DNA of 29,787 bases. Origin: JBDIVL01 sp039794405. Its GTDB lineage: Bacteria; Planctomycetota; Brocadiia; Brocadiales; Brocadiaceae. Position 1 is the first letter of the stretch. Each line of letters begins with the position of its first letter. Below the pieces are notes generated by a model that had not been told where the DNA came from, ran no database searches, and saw only the letters and a list, made by a program, of their open reading frames with translations. The stretch covers positions 1 through 29,787 of the forward strand of contig JBDIVL010000051.1 in the NCBI GenBank assembly GCA_039794405.1. Direction: 5' to 3'. The position numbers were made by a program, and so were the translations under genes. Shown piece after piece: positions 15,751 to 22,664 of the stretch.

Positions 15751-16270
15751 AATTTGTACTACTATTTGTAACCTCATGCTCGATGTAGGGAAAATTAAGA
15801 AGCTGACTCATTTCTGATGTGATAGCTTCAATCTCCTCTTCTTTTAAATTTGGATTAAATATGTGGAACTCCCGGTCTATTTTTGAGCAATGTACGATAA
15901 TATATTCTTCGTCATTTTGCCTCATCAAAGACCTTAATTTCAGTATTTTTTTTCGTATGAGGTAGAGTGTGAGTACAAATCGCAGATTTTTTTGATGTGC
16001 TCCAATGTCACCTTCCAATTTCATAAACATATCTAATAAAATTTCGGTATTGATAAATCTTTGAGCCGGTTTATCTTTTTTGGGTACTTTTGTCTTCCAA
16101 AACGAAAAAAAACCTCCTTCTTTACCTTCATTCCAACATGAACTACAAAAATCTTTGCGGGTGAAGATATCGTTCTCGTTATATAAAGAAGAATAGTATT
16201 CTTCTTCCTCGAGAAATTCTTTATTACAAATTGTACATCCATTAGAACTCTTGTTTATTTTCCATTCCAT
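15749..16270 (-). CDS. Planctomycete-type conserved protein with CxxC...CxxC
   Basis: A 173-aa protein from the ATG at 16270 (three codons longer from a TTG at 16279). The N-terminus has a zinc-ribbon-like arrangement: C12/C15 (GCTICNKEF) and C42/C45 (DFCSSCW). FFSFWKTKVPKKDK and a helical block RFVLTLYLIRKKILKLRS follow. The C-terminus has FNPNLKEEEIEAITSEMSQLL. I recognise this layout (WxxxxSxGxC, EEYYSxL, FxRxDxC, SFWKTxVP, then FVLxLxLxRKxIL) from unnamed proteins of planctomycetes, sometimes with Cys replaced. The start overlaps the L,D-transpeptidase gene by 29 nt, so the two are co-translated. Function unknown. Confidence 0.75.
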   Translation of the reverse strand: MEWKINKSSNGCTICNKEFLEEEEYYSSLYNENDIFTRKDFCSSCWNEGKEGGFFSFWKTKVPKKDKPAQRFINTEILLDMFMKLEGDIGAHQKNLRFVLTLYLIRKKILKLRSLMRQNDEEYIIVHCSKIDREFHIFNPNLKEEEIEAITSEMSQLLNFPYIEHEVTNSSTN

Positions 16271-17246
16271 ATATGACAATCTCGGTATCCAGCGTTACAA
16301 AATCATAAAGTTCTTCTACATCACTGTTCAACATCCTGACACAACCATTTGACGATTCAGTACCAATTGTTTCAGGTAAGGTTGTACCATGTATTCCATA
16401 ACCATAGAGATTTGGTTTATCTTTAAAACCAATCCATCGGGTACCCAGAATATTTTCTTTATGTCCATAAGGAAATATACCTCCTTCTGGTGCATACCAT
16501 ATTGGTTCTTTCATTTTGTTTTTCACTTCAAAAATGCCCTCTGGTGTTTTGTTATCCTTTCCTGTTGCAATTGGATACTGCTTTACATAACGGTCGTTAA
16601 GTAATAATGTCAGCGTGAAGTCTTTTTTATTAATTAAAATTTTTGTCTTTCCAGTCAGTATCTTTAATCTTTCCCCTATGTTTAGTTTCGAGGTTGGTTT
16701 TGCATTAATTTTCATAATTAATTCATAATTCGTGTTAAACCGCTTTGCAATCCTTGCAAGAACATCTCCTGATTGAACTGCATAGATTGTAGCATCGGAA
16801 GAGGGTAAGGGAGAAAATATCAATTCTTGATTTAATGTGTCTAGTAAGGTTTTTATCTCTTTTTGTTTTTCTGGTATTTTCCTTTGAATAAAAATGTCTG
16901 AGAGGATATTCCTTGCTTCATACTTTTTTCCTTCTTTTAAATATTTGTTAACGGTATCGATGTTGAATGTTTCTTTTTTTGGTGCAGGGTTCTCAATAGT
17001 TTTAAATTCTTCGGTATTTTTTTTCGGTTTTGATTTCAGCTCATGGGAGTGAATAATGATATCTTTTTTGTAAATGATAACATCATCCTCTTTTTTTGCC
17101 ACTATCGGTAATCTCTTATTAGTCTCTGTTAATACATTAGATTCAGATACTTCAGCACCAACAATGATGTTGTTGCTGAATATGGCAAGAGAAGAACCCA
17201 TTTTGAAGATTGTTATTAGTAGTAAAGAATGCAGAATTACTCTCAT
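16242..17246 (-). CDS. LysM-domain L,D-transpeptidase (YkuD family)
   Basis: A 334-aa exported enzyme that links peptidoglycan peptides or attaches proteins to them, using a catalytic Cys. It has an N-terminal signal-like hydrophobic stretch (residues 4-30), a Lys/Glu-rich linker with a helical region (about 94-145), a LysM domain at about 154-198 (YAVQSGDVLARIAKRFN), and a YkuD domain at about 202-325 with H286 (GIHGTT) and C302 (SSNGCVRM). All catalytic residues are kept. No Shine-Dalgarno is seen before the ATG. It lies between the MotB-like gene (55 nt) and the Cys protein (overlap), inside the stator cluster. It indicates a peptidoglycan wall. Confidence 0.92.
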   Translation of the reverse strand: MRVILHSLLLITIFKMGSSLAIFSNNIIVGAEVSESNVLTETNKRLPIVAKKEDDVIIYKKDIIIHSHELKSKPKKNTEEFKTIENPAPKKETFNIDTVNKYLKEGKKYEARNILSDIFIQRKIPEKQKEIKTLLDTLNQELIFSPLPSSDATIYAVQSGDVLARIAKRFNTNYELIMKINAKPTSKLNIGERLKILTGKTKILINKKDFTLTLLLNDRYVKQYPIATGKDNKTPEGIFEVKNKMKEPIWYAPEGGIFPYGHKENILGTRWIGFKDKPNLYGYGIHGTTLPETIGTESSNGCVRMLNSDVEELYDFVTLDTEIVIYGMENKQEF

Positions 17247-17301
17247 GAAGGAAAATTAATATCACAACCTGTATGGCATTGTCAAGACAAAAGAATATAT
17301 C

Positions 17302-17985
17302 CTATCTTAAGACATTTATAAGTACTGAAACTCGGTCATTATGCATATCGCCTTTTATATCTTTAACCATAAGCTTATTGTTTCCGTATCCTATGGTAAT
17401 TAGCCTTTTCATGGAAATTTTGCCTCTTTCATGAAGATAGTCAGCTACTACCTTCGCACGATCTAAAGAAAGTTTCCAACTGTTATTGTATCCTTTTGAG
17501 GGTATAAAATTTTTTCTTGCATGTCCCTCTATAATAAGAGCACATGGCCTTTCTCCTATTAACTCAACCAGATTATCCAGGAAGTGTCTGCCCTCCATAG
17601 ATAGAGAAACATCATTTTCATTAAAATATACAACAACAGCTGCCGGTATTTGATCTTCCTCTCGCTTAAGGAAATCGATACCTTTGTCTCCTTCCTGAAT
17701 TGGTTCGATTCTCTCATCAGGATAAATGTATTTCATTTTTTGAAAATCTTCAGATTTCTCCTCATCCCAACCCGGCAATATTCCACCTAAACCAAAGGTA
17801 ATTTCCCTCCTCTTCATCGATTTCTGAAAACCTTCAATGAACTCTTTTTTCTTTTCTTCGGTAAAAGTATTGAGAACAATAAAAAAGGCAAGTAATAATG
17901 TTGCAAGCGCTGCATACGCGAGCATAAACATATCTGGAGTTTTAACGTCAGAAAATTTCTTTCTCTTTTGGTTTCCCGATGACAT
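17302..17985 (-). CDS. MotB/OmpA-like protein lacking the channel Asp
   Basis: A 227-aa protein with one N-terminal membrane helix (about 19-40) and a periplasmic OmpA domain (about 110-227). The helix LAYAALATLLLAFFIVL aligns with the MotB helix of the neighbouring gene, but the ion-carrying Asp is replaced by A26. The OmpA domain is canonical: FNENDVSLSMEG, IIEGHARK, LSLDRAKVVADYLHERG, IGYGNNK and HNDRVSVLI, the last with the Asp/Arg that grip peptidoglycan diaminopimelate. AGGAA lies 9 nt upstream. It follows motB by 42 nt. It is probably a structural partner of the stator or a peptidoglycan anchor; it cannot conduct ions in the standard way. Confidence 0.85.
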   Translation of the reverse strand: MSSGNQKRKKFSDVKTPDMFMLAYAALATLLLAFFIVLNTFTEEKKKEFIEGFQKSMKRREITFGLGGILPGWDEEKSEDFQKMKYIYPDERIEPIQEGDKGIDFLKREEDQIPAAVVVYFNENDVSLSMEGRHFLDNLVELIGERPCALIIEGHARKNFIPSKGYNNSWKLSLDRAKVVADYLHERGKISMKRLITIGYGNNKLMVKDIKGDMHNDRVSVLINVLR

Positions 17986-18027
17986 CGTTATTGTTTCCTA
18001 CAATCCCCAATACCCTGCACGTTTGTG

Positions 18028-18723
18028 TTATTTCTTTAGTACAATAATCCTGATGATATCTTCATTATCTATCTCGCTAGTATTATACCCGGCTATGGCA
18101 ATCCTTTGAGGCTCTACATTTTCCCTATTTATAAAAAAATTGAGAATATTGACTGCCCTTTCCGTGGATAAGTCTGTTTCTTCAGTCACCATTGGTTTTA
18201 CAACTTTTCCAAGGTTAGCATCTATGATGATCTTTCCCTTCATAACCCTTAATAGAGTTCCTAATTCCCGAAAAATTAAGAATGATTCTCTTTTTAAGAT
18301 AGTATCATCCCTTTCAAAACACAAATCCACAGGAATTTTTAACGTACATCCTATCTTTATATCTTCAATGTCTACGTACTTTGCCAGTACAGATTCTTTA
18401 ATAAAATTTGACAAATAATGGTATGTATCATCTGTGTGCTCAGTTGAGGTTTCAATCTGTTCTTCTATTTCGTAACTTTCAGGTGTATACATGCCTTGTT
18501 CAAAGGGATTTTCTACCGGACTCTTGCCACCTTCTAACAAAAATTCTCCACCACTTCCACCTTCAAAGGCTTTCTGAACCTCTGTCATAGTCTTTTTGTA
18601 CTTATCTACGTTAATAGTGGAGAGGCTGATGAGCATTACAAAAAAAGTAACTAATAGAGTTACCATATCACCATAGGTAAGAAGCCAACCAGGCGGCTCA
18701 TAACCTTTTTCTTCATCACTCAT
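18028..18723 (-). CDS. motB: MotB-type stator subunit
   Basis: A 231-aa protein with a single membrane helix (about 14-35) carrying the ion-binding D19 in LTYGDMVTLLVTFFVML, followed by a plug-like segment and an OmpA-type domain (about 135-231). The latter retains LSTERAVNILNFF and RIAIAGYNT, but the usual NRRVEI end reads NEDIIRIIV and the first beta strand is diverged, so peptidoglycan binding may be weak. It begins 5 nt after motA, with GAGGGA 10 nt before the ATG. With MotA it would form an ion-driven MotA/MotB (or ExbBD-like) complex in the inner membrane. Confidence 0.88.
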   Translation of the reverse strand: MSDEEKGYEPPGWLLTYGDMVTLLVTFFVMLISLSTINVDKYKKTMTEVQKAFEGGSGGEFLLEGGKSPVENPFEQGMYTPESYEIEEQIETSTEHTDDTYHYLSNFIKESVLAKYVDIEDIKIGCTLKIPVDLCFERDDTILKRESFLIFRELGTLLRVMKGKIIIDANLGKVVKPMVTEETDLSTERAVNILNFFINRENVEPQRIAIAGYNTSEIDNEDIIRIIVLKK

Positions 18724-18728
18724 GGTGA

Positions 18729-19523
18729 TTATTTTCCCTCTTTTGCAGGAGTTTGAGATATTTTATGAGCTGCTTTTGGCTCCAAGAATGATTTCAGTTT
18801 ATCTTCCGTTATGAGAGGGGAATCACCTTTTTGAATAGAAACTACCCCTTCCATAATAATTTCTTTCAATAATAATTCCTTTTTACTTAAGGTGTCAAGC
18901 CTGCCGGCAAGCGGTAAGCAAACAAGGTTTGATATGATCACCCCATAAAAAGTTGTAATCAACGCAACAGCCATACCTGCTCCAATCTTTGATGGATCAT
19001 CAAGCTTTTTCAACATGTCAACAAGTCCTACCAAAGTTCCTATCATACCGAAGGCGGGGGCCATCAAACCTGCAAATTCGAGGATGCCCTTACCCGATGA
19101 ATGTCTTTGGCGGATGTAGTCGATCTCGGTACCCAAGATACCTCTCAAGGTATCAGAGTCTGAACCATCAACCAATAATCGCACTGCCTTAATCAAAAAT
19201 GCATTATCAATCTTTTCAATCTCTTTCTCTAGTCCCAAAAGACCCTCACGGCGACTCACCTTACAGTAATCAACCAAACGCCTGATTTCTTCATCCGGCG
19301 ACCCGATCTTTACAAAGACAGTCTTTTTTGCTACTGCAATTGCCCCTATTACTGTTGGAATAGGGAATCTTATGATTGTTGATGCCAATGTGCCTCCAAC
19401 TACAATCATAATAGATGGGATATCTATGTATCCCATTACAGCAGATGCACCCCCACTCATTACAATACTGACCATGATCAATCCAGCGCCAATTATTAAA
19501 CCAATTAGTGCACCAGGATCCAT
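18729..19523 (-). CDS. motA: MotA-type stator/proton channel subunit
   Basis: A 264-aa protein with four membrane helices: two near the N-terminus (about 5-25 and 33-52) and two after the cytoplasmic loop (about 148-168 and 180-202). It shows the MotA/TolQ/ExbB core LMAPAFGMIGTLVGLVDML and ALITTFYGVIISN. The cytoplasmic loop holds RREGLLGLEKEIE, the region that in flagellar MotA meets the rotor. AAGGAG lies 10 nt before the ATG. Genes for two MotB-like partners follow directly. Length fits MotA of the PomA type. No flagellar structural gene is in the window, so a flagellar role cannot be claimed. Confidence 0.92.
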   Translation of the reverse strand: MDPGALIGLIIGAGLIMVSIVMSGGASAVMGYIDIPSIMIVVGGTLASTIIRFPIPTVIGAIAVAKKTVFVKIGSPDEEIRRLVDYCKVSRREGLLGLEKEIEKIDNAFLIKAVRLLVDGSDSDTLRGILGTEIDYIRQRHSSGKGILEFAGLMAPAFGMIGTLVGLVDMLKKLDDPSKIGAGMAVALITTFYGVIISNLVCLPLAGRLDTLSKKELLLKEIIMEGVVSIQKGDSPLITEDKLKSFLEPKAAHKISQTPAKEGK

Positions 19524-19615
19524 AATCTTAAAACTCCTTGTAAAATAAAATTGTTTGTAGAGGACTTTTTATCTGATGAGACAATTTAAAAATTATGCTG
19601 ACAAGTCATAAAAGT

Positions 19616-20944
19616 CTATAAAAAATAATATCTGAACCAAACATATAGCGTTGAGATAATAATTGATTCAAGAGTAATGGGAACTGCGTACATAAGAAAT
19701 TTCTTAAAAGTTATAGGGTATCCGGCCTTTTCTGCAAGACCTATGGTAATAACGTTAGCAGATGCCCCAACAGGTGAACCATTCCCTCCAAGACATGATC
19801 CCAGTGCTAATGACCACCACACAGGCATAAGGGTTGAATGTTGAACAATTGATTTAAATTCCATACCCGATGGCAATACTGAGTGTGCTGTATCTATAAT
19901 AAGAGGAATCATGCTAGCCACAAATGGAATATTATCAACAATAGCGGAACCTATGGCAGAAAACCACAATATAGTAATTGCTGTAATAAACATATTCTCT
20001 GCATTTGGTTTTGTTAATGAAATCATACCTTCTGATAGTTTTGATATTAAACCAACCTTAACAACACTCCCTACAATTATAAATAAACCGATAAAAAAGA
20101 AGATTGTTGGCCATTCTAATTCCCTCAATACATGATGTGGATCTTCTTTCGATAGTATAAGCAAAATTGCAGCTCCCGAAATGGCAATCGTTGCAGGTTC
20201 ATAGTGAAATTTACCGTGAAAAACAAATCCCAATATGACTATTCCTAATACACTCAGCGACTTTATTAATAAACTGTAGTCTTTAATCAGTTCATATTCA
20301 TTTATACGAAGTATCTTTTGTCTCAATTCCTCTTTAACATGAAGTCTCTTACCAAACAAAAATTTTATCGTTAGGATGAAAAATGCAAAAATAAAAATAA
20401 CTGCAGGAGCCATATGATAGACAAAATCCATGAAAGTGAGTTGTATCTTGCTGGCAATCATTATATTCGGTGGGTCACCGATAAGTGTCGCAGTACCACC
20501 GATATTTGAGGCCATGATCTCTGATAGTAAGAAAGGGAAGGGATCCAGTTCCAATTCATCTGAGATAAACAGAGTGACAGGAACAAGAAGCAATACGGTT
20601 GTTACATTATCAAGCAAGGAAGACAGGATGGCAGTAATAAAAGCAAAGAAAATGAGGATCAGGGTCGGTTTTCCCTTGGCAAGTTTTGCAACTTTTACTG
20701 CCAAAAATTGGAATATACCGGTTTTGCTGAGAATATTAACGATAATCATCATACCAATGAGAAGGAATATTACGTTAAAATCTACAGCATACCTCTCTTC
20801 GTAAAAGGCCTCATGCTGACTTACTATTTTTAATGTGAGCATTAAACCAGCGCCAACTAACGCAACCTTCGTTTTATCGAGCTTTTCAGATACAATTAAT
20901 CCATACGATACGATAAAGATGCCCGTAGCAATCCAAAAGAACAT
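19616..20944 (-). CDS. ArsB/NhaD-type ion transporter (SLC13/IT superfamily)
   Basis: A 442-aa membrane protein with about 11-12 segments. Two re-entrant signature regions are seen: SSLLDNVTTVLLLVPVT with MASNIGGTATLIGDPPNIMI in the first half, and SAIVDNIPFVASMIPLI with LGGNGSPVGASANVI in the second. This pattern is shared by ArsB, NhaD-type Na+/H+ antiporters and the P protein; the sequence alone does not decide the ion. Its neighbours, a CBS regulator upstream and a MotA/MotB stator downstream, make a Na+ or H+ role plausible. AGGA lies 10 nt before the ATG. The gene is 35 nt from the CBS gene and 92 nt from motA. Confidence 0.85.
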   Translation of the reverse strand: MFFWIATGIFIVSYGLIVSEKLDKTKVALVGAGLMLTLKIVSQHEAFYEERYAVDFNVIFLLIGMMIIVNILSKTGIFQFLAVKVAKLAKGKPTLILIFFAFITAILSSLLDNVTTVLLLVPVTLFISDELELDPFPFLLSEIMASNIGGTATLIGDPPNIMIASKIQLTFMDFVYHMAPAVIFIFAFFILTIKFLFGKRLHVKEELRQKILRINEYELIKDYSLLIKSLSVLGIVILGFVFHGKFHYEPATIAISGAAILLILSKEDPHHVLRELEWPTIFFFIGLFIIVGSVVKVGLISKLSEGMISLTKPNAENMFITAITILWFSAIGSAIVDNIPFVASMIPLIIDTAHSVLPSGMEFKSIVQHSTLMPVWWSLALGSCLGGNGSPVGASANVITIGLAEKAGYPITFKKFLMYAVPITLESIIISTLYVWFRYYFL

Positions 20945-20979
20945 GAAATTTTATTCCTCTCTCTAAAACTATTCAATAC

Positions 20980-21435
20980 TTAATCATTGGTAAGGGTCTT
21001 CGTTATATGTTTTATTAGGGCTAAACGAGATACAATTCCAAGAACTTTGCCATCCTTGACCACCGGGAGTGTATGTATTCTGTTAATAACCATAAGCGCA
21101 GCAGCTTTAATTAAGGAATCATCTTCATGTACCGATAATGTAGTTTTTGTCATGATCTCCGTAATGGTTAAATTTCTCTGCTCTAAGCATTTTTTTTCAA
21201 AATAGTTACTGTCTATTACCGAAATAAGGGATTCATCAATGGATAAATACTTAGGTACTAGAACTTTTATGATATCTCCTTCAGTAACGATTCCTACTAG
21301 ATTATCAGCTTTATCGACTACAAAAATAACATGGTACTTTACCTTATCGAGTATTCTTATAAGATGTTCAAAGGTATCTGTAATCCGGATTAGATTGGAA
21401 GACACGTCCCTGTCTACAATGTCTTTTACTCTCAT
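20980..21435 (-). CDS. Tandem CBS-domain protein
   Basis: A 151-aa protein made of two CBS motifs (about 8-65 and 85-145), which bind adenine nucleotides and regulate transporters or enzymes. Repeat cores are VIFVVDKADNLVGIVTEGDII and IHTLPVVKDGKVLGIVSRLALI. The true start is the ATG at 21435: a full Shine-Dalgarno (AAAGGAGGTGA) ends 4 nt before it and lies inside a longer frame that begins at 21459. It precedes the antiporter gene by 35 nt and likely modulates it. It also has its own promoter at 21546-21573. Confidence 0.92.
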   Translation of the reverse strand: MRVKDIVDRDVSSNLIRITDTFEHLIRILDKVKYHVIFVVDKADNLVGIVTEGDIIKVLVPKYLSIDESLISVIDSNYFEKKCLEQRNLTITEIMTKTTLSVHEDDSLIKAAALMVINRIHTLPVVKDGKVLGIVSRLALIKHITKTLTND

Positions 21436-21540
21436 AACCTCACCTCCTTTTGTAGTCATATATGATGTGGAAACACGTTGATCCCCTCTAATCGGTATTT
21501 AGTCTTTTGAAGCTGTATTTTTTGTAATTCTGGTAAGGGC

Positions 21541-21584
21541 GCAATATTATAGCATATTTAAAATCATCTGCAATGTAATATTGC
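21541..21584. promoter_or_regulatory. Dyad flanking the CBS-gene promoter
   Basis: GCAATATTA (21541-21549) and TAATATTGC (21576-21584) are perfect 9-nt inverted arms separated by 26 nt. They bracket the promoter listed at 21546-21573 and lie 14 nt beyond the stop of the DtxR-FeoA gene. They could be a paired operator or the stem of a terminator for the feo operon. Confidence 0.4.
21546..21573 (-). promoter_or_regulatory. Extended -10 promoter of the CBS-antiporter genes
   Basis: On the minus strand TGCTATAAT (21546-21554) is a consensus extended -10. A weak -35, TTGCAG (21568-21573), lies 16 nt upstream. The leader to the ATG at 21435 would be about 100 nt. Confidence 0.5.
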
Positions 21585-21597
21585 TCTTGAGGAATGG

Positions 21598-22254
21598 TTA
21601 CACAAGACGAACATAAATATCTCGTGCTATAGCATTATCCAAGGCAATTTGTGTTTCACCCATTTGGATAACATAAGTTGGTTGTTTTTGATGAAGGCGG
21701 ATTTGAACACCGGGTAATAAACCCATTGAGGAAAGTTTATCTAACCGCTCATGGTGTTTTGTTACAATATAAGACACCTTTGCCTTATCACCGGATCTAA
21801 GATCTGTTAACGGCATTACCACAGGTTTTATCTCTCTGCTCGCCTTTTCACAACAATCACCGGGAGGAATAGCCTTTCCGTGGGGACAACTTACCGGATG
21901 GCCTAATAATGTACATATACTCGTAGTAACTTCTTCATCCAAAAAATGCTCAAACTTACAAGCACTGGAGTCCATCGTTTCTTCTTTTACCTCTAAAACA
22001 TCATTCAATAATCTCTCTGCTAGTCTGTGCCTCCTGATAATCAGCCGTGCATCTACTCTACCTTTTTTGGTAAGATCTACGTTGGCATTTGTTATGATGA
22101 CATAACCGCCTTGAACGAGGATGTCCAATTTGTCTTTTGCTGCAGGAAGGTTTATCTTTTTCAATAATAAGTCTTTATTGACTTTCTTATTTTCCTCTTC
22201 TATTGTCCAGATCAATTCCAGAATTTCTTCTAAATTAGGCTCACCCACGGTCAT
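21598..22254 (-). CDS. DtxR-family metalloregulator with C-terminal FeoA domain
   Basis: A 218-aa iron/manganese-sensing transcription factor. An N-terminal winged helix (about 1-68) is followed by the DtxR dimerisation and metal-binding domain (IIRRHRLAERLL; SACKFEHFLDEEV; CPHGKAIPPG), and an SH3-like FeoA domain (about 148-218; SMGLLPGVQIRLHQ; IALDNAIARDIYV). The recognition helix region is unusually divergent from typical DtxR. Its ATG overlaps the stop of the RseC-like gene by 4 nt. Because no separate feoA gene is present, this FeoA domain may also touch FeoB. It probably represses the feo operon when iron is sufficient. Confidence 0.85.
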   Translation of the reverse strand: MTVGEPNLEEILELIWTIEEENKKVNKDLLLKKINLPAAKDKLDILVQGGYVIITNANVDLTKKGRVDARLIIRRHRLAERLLNDVLEVKEETMDSSACKFEHFLDEEVTTSICTLLGHPVSCPHGKAIPPGDCCEKASREIKPVVMPLTDLRSGDKAKVSYIVTKHHERLDKLSSMGLLPGVQIRLHQKQPTYVIQMGETQIALDNAIARDIYVRLV

Positions 22255-22664
22255 GGTTTTTCTCCCTTTAGCAATTTTACCCTAAAATGGTACTTAGGCA
22301 TCTTGATCCATAACATCAGCAACATAATGAACGCAGCGGTACTACCTCCAAGTATATCCACTTCTTTTTTATAGATATCAAGCGCTACGGCTGAGGTTAT
22401 CCCTTCTGCTACGATAATACCTAAAATAAAAGCAACTATGACAAACAAGATTTTGTTCTTCGTGAATAAATTCTTATTATCAAGGAGTACCACTTCCTGC
22501 CCAATCTGAATTCCCTTTATTGCAGGAACTTTTATAATATTTTGGATTCCCATCTTTTTGGGACAAGCAGAACAACTCCCGCATTTTACATCTTCTGTAT
22601 TGATGATACATACCTCTGCAACATCACCTGAAATAGATAGGATCTTTCCTCGTACTTGTGTCAT
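22251..22664 (-). CDS. RseC/MucC-like membrane protein
   Basis: A 137-aa protein of the SoxR-reducing-system RseC type: a short N-terminal beta domain with a Cys group C28/C31/C34 (VKCGSCSACPKK), LDNKNLF, then two membrane helices (about 71-91 and 105-122) and a basic tail. In E. coli RseC assists the Rsx/Rnf electron-transfer complex; the Cys group suggests an iron-sulphur or redox role. Here it sits between feoB and the metalloregulator with 4-nt overlaps on both sides (ATGA), so the three proteins are made in a fixed ratio. A redox step coupled to ferrous iron import is an inference. Confidence 0.8.
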   Translation of the reverse strand: MTQVRGKILSISGDVAEVCIINTEDVKCGSCSACPKKMGIQNIIKVPAIKGIQIGQEVVLLDNKNLFTKNKILFVIVAFILGIIVAEGITSAVALDIYKKEVDILGGSTAAFIMLLMLWIKMPKYHFRVKLLKGEKP

